From contig NZ_JALXKS010000001.1 of NCBI RefSeq assembly GCF_025144725.1, positions 62,001 through 126,000 of the forward strand: a stretch of DNA of 64,000 nucleotides. The letters run 5' to 3'. Below the pieces are notes generated by a model. It ran no database searches, was not told the origin of the DNA, and was given only the letters and a program-made list of their open reading frames with translations. Source of the DNA: Brevibacterium sp. p3-SID960 (GTDB lineage: Bacteria > Actinomycetota > Actinomycetes > Actinomycetales > Brevibacteriaceae). A program made the translations under genes and the position numbers. Below are positions 39,860-51,710 of this stretch, piece after piece (position 1 is the first letter of the stretch; every line of letters begins with the position of its first letter).

Positions 39860-40811
39860 TGTCCATGGTCTCCGCCAGATCCACGACCGGCACACCGGCG
39901 CTTTCGGCGGTCTTCTTCAGTTCGTCGGCCTGCGGACCGGCGTTCTGCGAATTGTAGGCCAGGACGACGACTTCCTTGTTTGCGATCTGCTCCTTGGCCT
40001 TCTTCAGCACCAGAGGCGGCACATCGTCGCCGTGTTCAACGGCAGAGAGGAAGTCCTGGGAGGTGATGTTGTCGATACCCATGTCGTGGAAGAGCCACAG
40101 AGCGATCGGCTCAGTGGCCGCAGCCTTCTCACCGTCGTGCTCGGACTTCGCCTCGTCGAGCTGGGACTGCAGCTTGCCGAGTTCGGTCTTGTAGTCCTCG
40201 GCGTTCTTCTTGATGTCGTCGGCGCTGTCCGGCAGCTCGTCGCTCAGCTTCGAGGAGACTTCGTCGACGAGATTCGTCATCGTCGGCACGGAGTACCAGA
40301 CGTGCTCATTGAAGGCGCCGTGGTCATGGTCGTGATCGTGGCCCTCTTCATCGTGGTCGTGGGCGTCCTCGGTGCCGTGATCGTGGCTGTCTTCATCGCC
40401 GTGGTCGTGGTCGTGCGGCTCGTTGGCCCCACCGTCGGAGCCCGGCAGGCTCGAGATGGCCACGGTGTCGACGACGGCCGGCTTGTGATCAGCGGCTTCG
40501 AGCATCGCCGTCATGAAGGCGTCATAACCGCCGCCGTTGACGACGACCATATCGGCCTTCGACAGCTTGAGCTGGTCCTGAGCGGTGGCCTCGTAGTCGT
40601 GGGGATCCTGCGTCGGATCATCGATGACCGGCGTCACCTCAGCTGCGTCACCGGCGACATGCTTGACGATGTCGGCGTACACGTTGGTGGAGGTCACAAC
40701 GGTGAAGCCCTCGCTGGCCTCAGCGGAGCTGTCGGAACCACCGCAGCCGGCCAGCGCGACGAGGGAACCAGCGGCGAGACCCGCAAGTACAGGAGTGCGG
40801 AGCGAGCGCAT
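39783..40811 (-). CDS. Zinc-type ABC transporter substrate-binding lipoprotein
   Basis: A 342-residue lipoprotein with lipobox LVALAGCGG (Cys23). The cluster A-I solute-binding fold carries a His/Asp-rich loop at about 133-167 (HDHDHGDEDSHDHG and similar), which points to Zn2+. Conserved metal ligands are in PHDYE near 70 and NEHVWYS near 168. It is first in the operon with the permease and ATPase. ATG 40811 follows AAAGG. Anchored outside the membrane, it delivers metal to the permease. Confidence 0.93.
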   Translation of the reverse strand: MRSLRTPVLAGLAAGSLVALAGCGGSDSSAEASEGFTVVTSTNVYADIVKHVAGDAAEVTPVIDDPTQDPHDYEATAQDQLKLSKADMVVVNGGGYDAFMTAMLEAADHKPAVVDTVAISSLPGSDGGANEPHDHDHGDEDSHDHGTEDAHDHDEEGHDHDHDHGAFNEHVWYSVPTMTNLVDEVSSKLSDELPDSADDIKKNAEDYKTELGKLQSQLDEAKSEHDGEKAAATEPIALWLFHDMGIDNITSQDFLSAVEHGDDVPPLVLKKAKEQIANKEVVVLAYNSQNAGPQADELKKTAESAGVPVVDLAETMDNDEKYIDWMGGCITDVQEALAGHDH

Positions 40812-41133
40812 AAGACACCTTTCCAGGCGAAGATTGTCGATCTCGTCGAACGTTACTCCTACACATCAACTCATCACTAATGGATCTATTGCAATTTCTT
40901 TATGGTTCTGAGATGCCATTCATCTGTGCGTTCCGCCGTTCAGACGGGCATCATGCGCGAGCGTCCCACGCGCGCGCATGCACTGCATGCAGATGGCTGC
41001 GTCCACCGCATGCGGCTGCTGCGGTCAGGAGCTCCCGCCCGCAGACAGCCGCGAGGACTGAATCCCCTGCGCAGACAGCCGCCGTGCTGACAACCGCCGG
41101 GCCGATAGCCGTCGTGCGGCCAGTCACGGTGAC
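40812..41133 (-). promoter_or_regulatory. Upstream region of the zinc ABC operon and repeat spacer
   Basis: The part 40812-40925 is markedly AT-rich for this genome and probably holds the zinc operon promoter, but I could not identify a Zur box. The remaining 200 nt contain several CAGACAGCCG-type fragments and no gene. Confidence 0.4.
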
Positions 41134-41155
41134 GACAGCCGCCTTTGCGGCTGTC
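41134..41155 (-). terminator. Terminator after asd
   Basis: A 9 bp stem GACAGCCGC/GCGGCTGTC with a 4 nt loop lies 8 nt beyond the asd stop. Confidence 0.7.
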
Positions 41156-41162
41156 TGTCGTG

Positions 41163-43504
<2,342 letters not shown>

Positions 43505-43734
43505 AGCAATCACTTTCGTCCGGGTACAGTCGCGTTGCTCCCAACGCCTCGGCCCATTGTAAACACCGGCCTGTGCACACAACGGCGGGCCCCGCCATCT
43601 GGACGATGACGGGGCCTGCCGCACCTCAGGCGGGGGCGGGGTACTCGAGGGGTGCACCGGCCCCGAGGCGGGGGCTGGGTCTTCGGTTGCGCGCCGGTCC
43701 CGAGGCGGAGCTTCCGCTGCCGCGAGGGGACAGG
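43505..43734. other. Gap between lysC and the HTH gene
   Basis: 230 nt without a gene, with three CCCGAGGCGG-like motifs (near 43660, 43699 and a neighbouring degenerate one). It contains the lysC promoter region on the minus strand but no clear boxes. Confidence 0.4.
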
Positions 43735-43977
43735 TCAGCTGGCCGGAACCGGCACCTCGGCGACGGTGAAGAGATCACCGGGCTGGCAGTCCAGCGCGTC
43801 GCACAGGGCCACGAGAGTGGTGTAGCGGATGGCCTTAGCGCGGTTGTTCTTGAGCACCGAGAGATTGGCCAGTGTCACGCCCACCTCGTTCGCCAGTTCG
43901 GTCAGGGTCTTGCCGCGGGCGGTGAGCAGCTCATCGAGGTGGCAGCGCACCGCGCGGGTGGTGGTCTCGCTGCTCAT
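43735..43977 (-). CDS. Cro/C1-type HTH regulator (YozG-like)
   Basis: An 80-residue single-domain DNA-binding protein. The HTH is [21 protein letters not shown] with the recognition helix and the [21 protein letters not shown] second half typical of YozG-type regulators. Start ATG 43977 overlaps the stop of the DUF2975 gene. It probably controls its own operon; the operator triplet upstream is a candidate site. Confidence 0.88.
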   Translation of the reverse strand: MSSETTTRAVRCHLDELLTARGKTLTELANEVGVTLANLSVLKNNRAKAIRYTTLVALCDALDCQPGDLFTVAEVPVPAS

Positions 43978-44609
43978 CAGATGACTCCTTCGAGCTCATC
44001 CTCGGCACGCTGGCCGCGCAGCAGCGCCTGGCGGAAGACCTGGATGAGGCCGAGGACGCCGAGCCAGACGAAGGTGCCCATCGTGGTGACGCCGTTGTCG
44101 AAGCCGGCCTCGAAGATGTCGAGGTCGCGGGTCACGAGGTTGCCGCCGAGCATGAGGTTGAGCCCGACGGCCACTCCGGTGCCGAAGGCGATCCAGAAGG
44201 CGATGCTCAGGTCGCGCGAGGCCCGCTGCGACAACGGCTTGCCTTCGGCGAAGACGCTGATGACCCGGCTGAGGTACCAGCCTGCGGCGAGGGTGCCGAG
44301 GACGAGGAGGACCTGCGCGATAAGAACGTGGGTGATCGCCCAGGCGCTGAGCTCGTCGAAGGGGATGACGAAGCTCATCATTCCGTCGGCACGGGCCGGG
44401 AGGCCGGGGATGAGGCCTTCGGTCTGGTCCGGCAGTTCGAGGGAGACCGTGAGCTCATGGGAGATGATCGCCCGCACGATGCCGGTCACGGCGTTGACGA
44501 GGATGACGGCCAGGGCCATGAGGCTGAGAAGTTCCAGGCCTCCGCGGCTCTTGCGGCGGCCGGCGGTGGTTGCGGGTGCTGTGTTCTGCGGTGTGCCCTG
44601 GGTGTTCAT
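43977..44609 (-). CDS. DUF2975 membrane protein
   Basis: A 210-residue protein with four hydrophobic helices (about 28-47, 86-115, 137-161 and 175-200), matching DUF2975. Such proteins are usually encoded with a small YozG-like HTH partner, as here. I choose the ATG at 44609 because GGAG is 6 nt upstream; the earlier ATG at 44621 has none. Function unknown, perhaps a sensor or partner regulator at the membrane. Confidence 0.85.
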   Translation of the reverse strand: MNTQGTPQNTAPATTAGRRKSRGGLELLSLMALAVILVNAVTGIVRAIISHELTVSLELPDQTEGLIPGLPARADGMMSFVIPFDELSAWAITHVLIAQVLLVLGTLAAGWYLSRVISVFAEGKPLSQRASRDLSIAFWIAFGTGVAVGLNLMLGGNLVTRDLDIFEAGFDNGVTTMGTFVWLGVLGLIQVFRQALLRGQRAEDELEGVI

Positions 44610-44645
44610 GGGATTCTCCATTCATCGGGGGCTGCCTTCGCTGTT

Positions 44646-44730
44646 TATCGACTTTCGATATATCGGTAATCAATATGTTTCTCGAGTCTCGATAAGGAGT
44701 CAAGAGCCTGGGGCATATCGATAGTCGATA
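44646..44730 (-). promoter_or_regulatory. Triple TATCGA-N3-TCGATA operator
   Basis: Sites at 44646-44660 and 44716-44730 are perfect inverted repeats with 6 nt arms; 44680-44694 has one mismatch. Their starts are 34 and 36 nt apart. CGATATATCG (44656-44665) is an additional palindrome. This AT-rich block precedes the DUF2975/HTH operon and is probably its regulator-binding region. Confidence 0.75.
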
Positions 44731-44876
44731 AATCGCGTTGTGCCTGGTGAGGCCCCGGAAAAGAAGTTCAGCCCGGACGGGGTTCCGGCCGGGCTGGGCT
44801 GTGCGTGCGGGTCTGCTGGGGCTGCTGCGCCCGCTCCGGCGCTGAGCTTCTGCTGTCGCTCAGCGCCCGTTGCGGC

Positions 44877-44927
44877 TGGGCCCCTGGTGTCACTGGGCCC
44901 CTGGTGTCACTGGGCCCCTGGTGTCAC
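44877..44927. repeat. Three 17 nt tandem repeats before the recR stop
   Basis: Copies of tgggcccctggtgtcac start at 44877, 44894 and 44911 and run into the recR stop codon. Confidence 0.85.
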
Positions 44928-45532
44928 TGGGCGACGGGCCGGCGGCCTTCGAAGGCGCGGCCGAGGGTGACCTCGTCGGCGTATTCGAGGTCACCGCCGA
45001 CCGGCAGCCCGGAGGCCAGGCGGCTGACGGTGATGCCGAGGCTGGAGAGCAGACGCACGAGGTAGGTCGCTGTCGCCTCGCCTTCGAGGTTCGGGTCGGT
45101 GGCGATGACGCATTCGGTGACCTCCCCGCTCTGCAGGCGCGGCAGCAGGCTCTTGATGCGCAGCTCATCGGGGCCGACGCCGGCCATCGGGTCGATCGCG
45201 CCGCCGAGGACGTGGTAGAGCCCGCGGAACTCGCGGGTGCGTTCGATGGCGACGACGTCCTTGGGCTCTTCGACCACGCAGATGACGCTCTGGTCACGAC
45301 GGGGGTCCTTGCAGATGACACATTCGGTGTCCTCTGCGACATTGCCGCAGGTCTCGCAGAACTTCACCCGCTTCTTCACCTCGGTCAGCGCGCGAGCCAG
45401 CCCGGAGACGTCCTCGGTGGGACTCTGCAGGATGTGGAACGCCAGGCGCTGGGCGGACTTCGGGCCGATGCCCGGAAGTTTGCCGAACTCGTCGACCAGG
45501 TCCTGCAGGGCGCCTTCGTAGAGCATGCTCAT
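44924..45532 (-). CDS. recR: Recombination protein RecR
   Basis: A 202-residue protein acting with RecFO at gaps in DNA. The HhH near [17 protein letters not shown], the Cys4 zinc finger ([15 protein letters not shown]) and the Toprim domain ([24 protein letters not shown]) are complete. The start ATG at 45532 overlaps the dnaX stop (ATGA). Classic dnaX-recR operon. Confidence 0.97.
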   Translation of the reverse strand: MSMLYEGALQDLVDEFGKLPGIGPKSAQRLAFHILQSPTEDVSGLARALTEVKKRVKFCETCGNVAEDTECVICKDPRRDQSVICVVEEPKDVVAIERTREFRGLYHVLGGAIDPMAGVGPDELRIKSLLPRLQSGEVTECVIATDPNLEGEATATYLVRLLSSLGITVSRLASGLPVGGDLEYADEVTLGRAFEGRRPVAQ

Positions 45533-48500
45533 GCGTCGGTCTCCTCGATCACGACACCGCCGAGGATGCGCTCAACGACGGGCACGCCGACGTCCGGGGC
45601 CTCGGTGATGTCCATATCCGTATCGGGGTCGAAGTCCTCGTATCCCTCATCGGGTCGGCCGGTGTCGGTCTGCCGGTCCTGGACCGCTGGCCCGTCGCCG
45701 TTCGCGGTGCGTGCCGGTGCGCCTCCGCTCTCGGCTGCCGGTCCTGGGCCTGAGGCGTCGGCCGGCCCCAAGCCGTCGGCCGGCCCCGAGGTGTGGGCCG
45801 GTCCCGAGGTGTGGGCCGGTCCCGAGGTGTGGGCCGGTCCCGAGGTGTGGGCCGGTCCCGAGGTGTGGGCCGGTCCCGAGGTATGGGCTGGCTGTCCGGG
45901 AGCCCCGGAGTGCGCGCCGTGGCCGGGGGTTCTGCCGTTGCCGTTCTGCTGGGCGCGTTGGGCGAAGCGCTGCGCATAGCTGGCATACGGGTTGGCTGAT
46001 TCCGCCGGCTGCTCACCTTTCGGCAGCGGGGCGTCGGGGCCATCGTTGGTGGTGAAGGCGATGCTCGGGTCGGCGTAGGCACCGAGGAAGTCAAGGTCAT
46101 CGTCACCGCCAGCCGCACTGCCGGTCGGCGGTGCGTTCTGGGCTGCGGTCTCACCAAGATCGGCTGGGGCGGAGCCCTCAGCGTCGGTCGTCTCAGGGTG
46201 GTCTCGGTCGGCACCGGATGCCTCAGACTCATCGTCGATGGCCGCCGGCGGCGGCACCACGACTGCGGGCATGTCGACAGCACCTGAGCCTGCACTCGTG
46301 TCTGTCTCGTAGGGATCTCCGCCGTCCTCGTAGGGATCTCCGGCCGCGGCACCGGCGTAGTAGTCGTCCTCCGGCGGCGGTTCGGGCCCGTCGTCAGGCT
46401 CTTCGACATCGTGGGCGACCGGCGCCTGGCGCTCAGAGCGCTGCTGAGGTTCCGGTCCGGGCTGCGCTGCGTCCGGCTTCTCGCCAGCGGTGGCGGGGGT
46501 CTCAGCTGCGGGCTGGTCTAGACTTTGCCCTTCCTCCGCATCGTCCTCAGCGGATTCGGCAGCTGCCGTATCGCCGGGGCTCTGCCAGAAGCGCTCATGG
46601 TCGATCGGCTCGCGGTCAGCCTCGCGGGGGCCGACGACGGAGTCGATTTCCTCCCGCGTGGGTCGCGGGCGGTTGACCGTGCTCTGCTGTTCGGGCGCGC
46701 GGGCTTGCTGCGGCGCGCCGCCTCCCCCACCGGGGCTACCTGGATTGGCTGCTGGTGCGCCGTCGCTGTGGCCGCCGGGCACGTTTCCAGTCGCAGGTCC
46801 GACCTCGACGCGGGCGTGGATCCCGAGCACATCGTTGAGCGCTTCGCTGAGCTTCTGGGCGTTGTTGCCGCGGTTGAAGGAGTTGAGAGCGCCGGGGTTG
46901 TCGAATCCGAGGTAGAAGACTCCGTCGGCGAATCCGTAGGGCACCGCGCTGTTGCTTACGATCGCGCGGGCAAGCTTCGCTGTGCGGCCGAGCGCGTCGA
47001 GGATGTCGGGCCAGGCGCGGCGGATCGCATCGATCTCCGCTCCTGGCTGCCCCGGTCCCGAGGCGGGGGTCGGCGGCTGTGCCGGTCCGGATCCGGGCTG
47101 AGGCTGGGAGGGCTGCTGCGAGCCCTGCGCCTGCGTCGGCTGCGCGGCCTGGGCTGCCGGACCTGCGTGCGATCCTGCTTGCTCGCGCTGGGCGGAATCC
47201 TGTCGCCGGGCAGATGGCTGCGGCTGGGATTGCTGGGTGGCGTCTGCGACTGCAGGAGCTGCCGATTTCGCGGCGCTCGGGGCAGCGGGGGCAGCCGGTT
47301 CAGATGCGGCACGTTCAGGCGCGGCCGCCTCGGATGCGACAGCCTCAGGCGCAGGCGACTCAGATGCAGTCGGCTCGGGCGCCCACGTGTCAGCTGCAGC
47401 TGTACCGGATTCTGCAGCATTGTCTGCGTCTGGTTCGTCGCTGAGCATGGATTCGGCAGCTGCGGCAGCGGCTGCGAACTCGTCGAGATCGTCGTCGACG
47501 CTGCGTGCAGGTGCTGGCTTCGCCGGCTGCCCGCTGTCGGTCGGCACGCCAGTTCCAGCAGCAGCACCAGCTGCGGCACCGCTTCCAGCCGTGCTGCCGG
47601 TTCCGCCCGCACCTGTTTCGACGGCACCCGTCTCACTGCCCTCGGATGCGGCAGCCGGAACAGCTCCGGGTGGCAGGGTTCCGGTGCCGCTCATGCCGAT
47701 GCGGCGTTCGATCCGCTCGACGCGGCTGAGAGTCGAGCGCCGGGACTTCTCGGAAGCCGGCAGCAGCACGCGCGCACAGATGAGCTCGAGCTGCAGTCTC
47801 GGCGAGGTCGCACCGGTCATCTCCGACAGCCCCGTATTGAACAGATCGGCTGCTCGCGACAGCTCCGCCTGCCCGAACGACCGGGCCTGCTGGACGAGAC
47901 GCTCCAGCCGATCAGCCGGGACCTCCGGCAGGAACGAGGCCGCCGCCTCGGGAGCGGCACCGACGACGACCAGGTCGCGAAACCGCTCCAGCAGATCCTC
48001 GACGAACCGGCGGGGATCCTGACCGGACTCGATGACGCGGTCGACGACCCGGAACACAGCCGCGCCGTCCCCGGCGGAGAATGCATCGACGATGTCGCCG
48101 AGCAGCGAATCGGGTGTATAGCCCAGCAGTGCGATCGCCGTGTGGTAGTCGACGCCATCAGCTCCGGCGCCGGCCATGAGCTGGTCGAGCACGGAGAGCG
48201 AATCGCGCACGGATCCGCCGCCGGCGCGCACGACCAATGGCAGCACACCTTTGGAGACCGGCACGTTCTCCCGCGTGCACAGCTCGTCGAGATAGCCGGT
48301 GAGCACCTCGGGTGGGACGAGCCGGAAGGGGTAGTGGTGCGTGCGCGAGCGGATGGTTCCGATGACCTTCTCCGGCTCGGTGGTCGCGAAGACGAACTTC
48401 ACATGCGCCGGCGGCTCCTCGACGAGCTTGAGCAGGGCGTTGAATCCCTGCGGGGTGACCATGTGCGCCTCATCGAGGATGAAGACCTTGAACCGGTCAC

Positions 48501-48852
48501 GGGCAGGGGCGTAGACAGCGCGTTCGCGCAGGTCACGAGCGTCATCGACACCGTTGTGGCTGGCTGCGTCGATCTCGACGACGTCGAGTGAGCCGGGGCC
48601 GTCGTTGGCGAGATCGCGGCAGCTGGGGCACTGCCCGCACGGCTGCGCGGTCGGGCCCTCAACACAATTGAGGCAGCGGGCGAGGATGCGCGCTGAGGTG
48701 GTCTTGCCGCAGCCGCGCGGACCCGAGAACAGATAGGCATGGTTGATGCGGTCATTGGCGATCGCGGCCATGAGCGGGGTGACCACATGGTCCTGGCCGA
48801 TGACCTCATCGAAAGTCTCCGGGCGGTAGCGGCGGTACAGTGCAGTAGACAC
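45529..48852 (-). CDS. dnaX: DNA polymerase III subunits gamma and tau
   Basis: A 1107-residue clamp-loader ATPase. Walker [13 protein letters not shown] (44-55), zinc Cys 63, 72, 75, 78, DEAH-like LDEAHMV, and [12 protein letters not shown] arginine finger are present. Domains I-III end near 380. A disordered Ala/Gln/Pro region follows (390-620), then a conserved domain IV-like part (about 630-710), then an acidic low-complexity C-terminus ending [14 protein letters not shown]. The GTG at 48852 is used, giving [10 protein letters not shown]. The C-terminal part holds six AHTSGP units. No programmed frameshift signal was seen. Confidence 0.93.
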   Translation of the reverse strand: MSTALYRRYRPETFDEVIGQDHVVTPLMAAIANDRINHAYLFSGPRGCGKTTSARILARCLNCVEGPTAQPCGQCPSCRDLANDGPGSLDVVEIDAASHNGVDDARDLRERAVYAPARDRFKVFILDEAHMVTPQGFNALLKLVEEPPAHVKFVFATTEPEKVIGTIRSRTHHYPFRLVPPEVLTGYLDELCTRENVPVSKGVLPLVVRAGGGSVRDSLSVLDQLMAGAGADGVDYHTAIALLGYTPDSLLGDIVDAFSAGDGAAVFRVVDRVIESGQDPRRFVEDLLERFRDLVVVGAAPEAAASFLPEVPADRLERLVQQARSFGQAELSRAADLFNTGLSEMTGATSPRLQLELICARVLLPASEKSRRSTLSRVERIERRIGMSGTGTLPPGAVPAAASEGSETGAVETGAGGTGSTAGSGAAAGAAAGTGVPTDSGQPAKPAPARSVDDDLDEFAAAAAAAESMLSDEPDADNAAESGTAAADTWAPEPTASESPAPEAVASEAAAPERAASEPAAPAAPSAAKSAAPAVADATQQSQPQPSARRQDSAQREQAGSHAGPAAQAAQPTQAQGSQQPSQPQPGSGPAQPPTPASGPGQPGAEIDAIRRAWPDILDALGRTAKLARAIVSNSAVPYGFADGVFYLGFDNPGALNSFNRGNNAQKLSEALNDVLGIHARVEVGPATGNVPGGHSDGAPAANPGSPGGGGGAPQQARAPEQQSTVNRPRPTREEIDSVVGPREADREPIDHERFWQSPGDTAAAESAEDDAEEGQSLDQPAAETPATAGEKPDAAQPGPEPQQRSERQAPVAHDVEEPDDGPEPPPEDDYYAGAAAGDPYEDGGDPYETDTSAGSGAVDMPAVVVPPPAAIDDESEASGADRDHPETTDAEGSAPADLGETAAQNAPPTGSAAGGDDDLDFLGAYADPSIAFTTNDGPDAPLPKGEQPAESANPYASYAQRFAQRAQQNGNGRTPGHGAHSGAPGQPAHTSGPAHTSGPAHTSGPAHTSGPAHTSGPAHTSGPADGLGPADASGPGPAAESGGAPARTANGDGPAVQDRQTDTGRPDEGYEDFDPDTDMDITEAPDVGVPVVERILGGVVIEETDA
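45788..45895 (-). repeat. Six 18 nt tandem repeats inside dnaX
   Basis: Units gaggtgtgggccggtccc repeat at 45788, 45806, 45824, 45842, 45860 and 45878 (the last degenerate). They encode AHTSGP and stay in frame. The core CCCGAGGTGTGGGCC is part of the dispersed motif family. Confidence 0.92.
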
Positions 48853-49044
48853 ATCCCCTACCCTACTGCGAACCGCGGACATCGCTCAGCTGACGCTGTA
48901 GATCCCCGCTCCCGAGGCGGTGGCTGGGTCGGATGCTGCGCAGAGGACGAGGTGTGGCACCATGGTGGCGGAACGGCGCCCGTGCACCGCAGGGCGCATA
49001 CTTCCGAACCGCGTTCTCTTCTCCCCAGGTCAGGAGGCCGAAAG

Positions 49045-49338
49045 ATGGATGAGCCGCAGCTTCTGGCGGTGCTCATTGTCATCGCCTTCTTCTTCATCGC
49101 GCTCTTCGGCGGCGGATACCTCATCTACCGGACGATGAACCGGCCGAATTCCTATATCGGCGCGCGCATGCACGCTGAGGAGCAGCGTCGGCTCCAGCAA
49201 GAGCGGGACAGCGCGGGAGGTGCGGCGCCGGTTGCGGGCGAGACCGATCCAGCCAGCGCGACAGGCGACCACGACGCGACGAGCCCACGCGACCTGTGGG
49301 GCCCGCACGGCCCGGAGGATCAGCTGCCCGAGCGCTGA
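49045..49338 (+). CDS. Small single-helix membrane protein
   Basis: A 97-residue protein with a hydrophobic helix at 7-27 (LLAVLIVIAFFFIALFGGGYL) and a hydrophilic tail. The ATG at 49045 follows AGGAGG by 7 nt. Its stop codon abuts that of the convergent TIGR03085 gene (TGA then TCA on the plus strand). I do not recognise the family; it is likely real because the membrane helix and SD fit. Confidence 0.6.
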   Translation: MDEPQLLAVLIVIAFFFIALFGGGYLIYRTMNRPNSYIGARMHAEEQRRLQQERDSAGGAAPVAGETDPASATGDHDATSPRDLWGPHGPEDQLPER

Positions 49339-50163
49339 TCAGCGCCCGGCAGCATCACCGCTCCCGGCAGCATCACCGCTCCCGGCAGCATCACCGCTCC
49401 CGGCAGCATCACCGCTCCCGGCAGTGTCACCGTGCTCGCTGTCGTCACGGCCGTCGGCACTCACGTCGCCTGGACACGGCTCTACGACGGGAAGGGTACC
49501 GGTCCGCACATCGTCTGCCGCCTCGGGATCGGTTCCCTCAGGCGGGTCGAACTCCTCGACCTCGACGATCGCATGGTCCTTGCGGCCGTAAGCCCACAGC
49601 AGGATCTCCAGCGGCTTGCCGGTGATCTTCATGATGCCCTTGGTCTTGGGCCCGGCGGTGGTGCCGGCGAACCCAGGAGCGTCGAAGATCAGGTGCTTGC
49701 CGATTGAGAGAGCCTGGGGCAGCGCGAGCATCTTCAGCAGCGGCCACACACTCATCTGCATGTCCCATGACAGGCTGCGCGGCTGCCAGTCATCGGCGGC
49801 CCGGCGGACGTCCTCGTGGTGGACGAGGAACTCCGCGGTGTTCATCAACCGGTCGACCGACGACAACTTCGCCGGCGACCAGATCGGCGCGCCCTCCGCC
49901 ATGAGACCGACGAGCTGCTCGAACGGCATCTCGGTGAATTCCGTCTCGACCGAGGTTTTGTACCGATCCAGCGACGGGAAGCGCTCGGCCAGCTGCGGGG
50001 AGGCGTTGCCCGGCAGCGCGAAGGGCCGACGGTCGCGGATGACGAGGTGAACTGCCAGATCCCGCACCGTCCATCCCTCACACAGGGTGGGTGCGTCCGG
50101 GCCGACATCGAACATCAGCGCAGCAAGGCTGAGCCGTTCGTCGCGTGCGTAGTTCTTCCTCAT
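49339..50163 (-). CDS. TIGR03085-family (maleylpyruvate isomerase/DinB-like) protein
   Basis: A 274-residue protein starting MRKNYARDERLSLAALM. The N-terminal four-helix metal-binding fold is of the mycothiol-dependent isomerase/DinB superfamily (TIGR03085). The region up to about 215 is conserved, then a variable acidic tail with GSGDAA repeats. The start overlaps the sirtuin stop (ATGA). A role in mycothiol-linked detoxification is suggested by the family but not proven. Confidence 0.8.
   Translation of the reverse strand: MRKNYARDERLSLAALMFDVGPDAPTLCEGWTVRDLAVHLVIRDRRPFALPGNASPQLAERFPSLDRYKTSVETEFTEMPFEQLVGLMAEGAPIWSPAKLSSVDRLMNTAEFLVHHEDVRRAADDWQPRSLSWDMQMSVWPLLKMLALPQALSIGKHLIFDAPGFAGTTAGPKTKGIMKITGKPLEILLWAYGRKDHAIVEVEEFDPPEGTDPEAADDVRTGTLPVVEPCPGDVSADGRDDSEHGDTAGSGDAAGSGDAAGSGDAAGSGDAAGR
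49348..49437 (-). repeat. 18 nt tandem repeats at the 3' end of the TIGR03085 gene
   Basis: Four exact copies of ggcagcatcaccgctccc start at 49348, 49366, 49384 and 49402, with a degenerate fifth at 49420. They encode GSGDAA units on the minus strand and lie at the extreme C-terminus. Confidence 0.9.
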
Positions 50164-51080
50164 AGACTCAGTCTGCCGTCTGCTGTGCGGGGGCGTCCAC
50201 ATTTCTCGCTGAGTGTCTGCAGAAAGTCCGCTATGCGACTGGTGGAGCGGTAATCGGCGAGGTCATCGCCGCGCGTCGGACCGTCGGTGACAATGACGAT
50301 CGGCTTGCCGGCCTTGGCCGCCCGACGGACGAACCGCAGTCCCGAGTGCACCGCCAGCGAACTGCCGGCCACAAGCAGCCCTGACCCGGCGTCGACGGCG
50401 GCGGTGGCGGCCTCGACGCGCTCACGCGGGACGGATTCGCCGAAGTACACGACATCGGGTTTGAGGATGCCGCGGCAGATCGGGCAGTCCGGGTAGCGGA
50501 ACCCGGCGGTCTCATCGAGTTCGACGTCGCCGTCGGGAGCGGTCTCGATATCGGCCAGGTCGACCTCGAGCTGCTCGCCGAAGCCGGGATTCAGCGCCGT
50601 CATCTCCTCCTGCAGCCAGCTGCGGTCGAAGATCCGCCGGCACTGCAGGCACACCACCCGGGCGAGGCTGCCGTGCAGCTCGATGACCGGATCGGAGCCG
50701 GCGGCGATGTGCAGTCCATCGACGTTCTGCGTGATGAGCGGTCCGAGCCCGAGGCGGGCGAGGAGTTCGTGCCCGCGGTTCGGTTCGGCCAGGCGCATCC
50801 GGGGGTAGCCGACCCAGCTGCGCGCCCAGTACCGGGCGCGCTGGCGCGGATGCGACAGAAAGGCCTGGTAGGTCATCGGAGTCCTGCGCGGGGAGCCGGG
50901 ACCGCGGTAGTCGGGGATGCCGGAATCGGTGCTCATTCCGGCTCCGGTGAGCACCGTCCACGGGTGCTCACCAGCCGGCGCAGTGTCTGCCAGCTCGGCG
51001 ATGACTGCGGCGATCTGCTCGTCGCTGTGACTCGGCTGCGGAGTGCGCGCGCCGCGCAGCGGATCGCGGATGACTGCCAT
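50160..51080 (-). CDS. Sirtuin NAD-dependent deacetylase
   Basis: A 306-residue SIR2-family enzyme. GAGMSTDSGIPDYRG is at about 46-60, TQNVDGLH near 117 with catalytic His in ELHGSL near 134, and two Cys pairs (CLQC, CPIC) for zinc. It hydrolyses NAD+ to deacetylate lysines. Acs Lys609 in this window is a classical target of sirtuins, a hypothesis only. The ATG at 51080 is chosen; the frame runs on upstream without family similarity. Confidence 0.9.
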   Translation of the reverse strand: MAVIRDPLRGARTPQPSHSDEQIAAVIAELADTAPAGEHPWTVLTGAGMSTDSGIPDYRGPGSPRRTPMTYQAFLSHPRQRARYWARSWVGYPRMRLAEPNRGHELLARLGLGPLITQNVDGLHIAAGSDPVIELHGSLARVVCLQCRRIFDRSWLQEEMTALNPGFGEQLEVDLADIETAPDGDVELDETAGFRYPDCPICRGILKPDVVYFGESVPRERVEAATAAVDAGSGLLVAGSSLAVHSGLRFVRRAAKAGKPIVIVTDGPTRGDDLADYRSTSRIADFLQTLSEKCGRPRTADGRLSL

Positions 51081-51149
51081 GCACGGCAGTCTATCGATCC
51101 GCGCAAACCGAGCATTCACCTCGGGCGCGGTGCTCGCTACAGTGGAGGT

Positions 51150-51599
51150 ATGGCACGTGTGCTGCTCGTCCACCATTCGCCCTCTCCAGCGACTGAGAAG
51201 CTCGCTGCGGCTGCGCGGGAGGGGCTGAATATGCCCGAACTCGAAGGCGTCGAGGTCATAGAGCGCGCCGCCCTGGAGGCGACAGCAGAAGATGTGCTCG
51301 CAGCTGATGCCTATGTGCTCGGGACGACGGCGAACTTCGGCTACATCTCCGGTGCCCTCAAGCACTTCTTCGATACCACCTACTACGGGACCCGCGAGCA
51401 GACCGCCGGGCGGCCGTTCTCCTACTGGATCCACGGCGGCTACGACACAACGGGTGCCGAGAAGGCGATGGAGGCGATCACCAGCGGATTCGGGTGGGAG
51501 AAGGCCTTCGAGCCGGTCACCTTCACCGGCGGGGTCGGTGAGGAGCATCTCGAGCAGGTCACCGAGATGGCTGCCACGGTTGCCGCGACCGTGATGTGA
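51150..51599 (+). CDS. Flavodoxin-like/NAD(P)H-dependent oxidoreductase
   Basis: A 149-residue protein with a flavodoxin-like N-terminus (RVLLVHHSPSPATEKLA) and the phosphate-binding and FMN-contact regions (GTTANFGYISGALKHFFDTTYYG). The start ATG at 51150 follows GGAGG. It likely binds FMN and reduces quinones or similar compounds. It is divergent from the sirtuin gene. Confidence 0.82.
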   Translation: MARVLLVHHSPSPATEKLAAAAREGLNMPELEGVEVIERAALEATAEDVLAADAYVLGTTANFGYISGALKHFFDTTYYGTREQTAGRPFSYWIHGGYDTTGAEKAMEAITSGFGWEKAFEPVTFTGGVGEEHLEQVTEMAATVAATVM

Positions 51600-51611
51600 G
51601 GCGGACGCTGG

Positions 51612-51706
51612 GCCGCGCCTGTGGCAGTGGTCGGAGCCGCGCCTGAGGCGATGGTCGGAGCCGCGCCTGTGGCAGTGGTCGGAGCCGTGCCCGAGGCGAT
51701 GACCGA
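51612..51706. repeat. Four 24 nt tandem repeats of GCCGCGCCTG-x-GGC type
   Basis: Units start at 51612, 51636, 51660 and 51684; alternate copies have TGTGGCAG and TGAGGCGA. The last contains CCCGAGGCGATG. The array ends 4 nt before the permease remnant. Confidence 0.85.
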
Positions 51707-51710
51707 GCCG

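Noticed and set aside
45788-45895. CRISPR-like array
   Set aside because: The repeats are direct tandem copies without spacers, in coding sequence, and no cas gene is present.
49022-49064. SRP RNA (4.5S) upstream of dnaX
   Set aside because: CCAGGTCAGGAGGCCGAAAG looks somewhat like the SRP tetraloop region, but the GGAAG/AGCA loop pattern is not complete and the AGGAGG serves as the SD of the small membrane protein.
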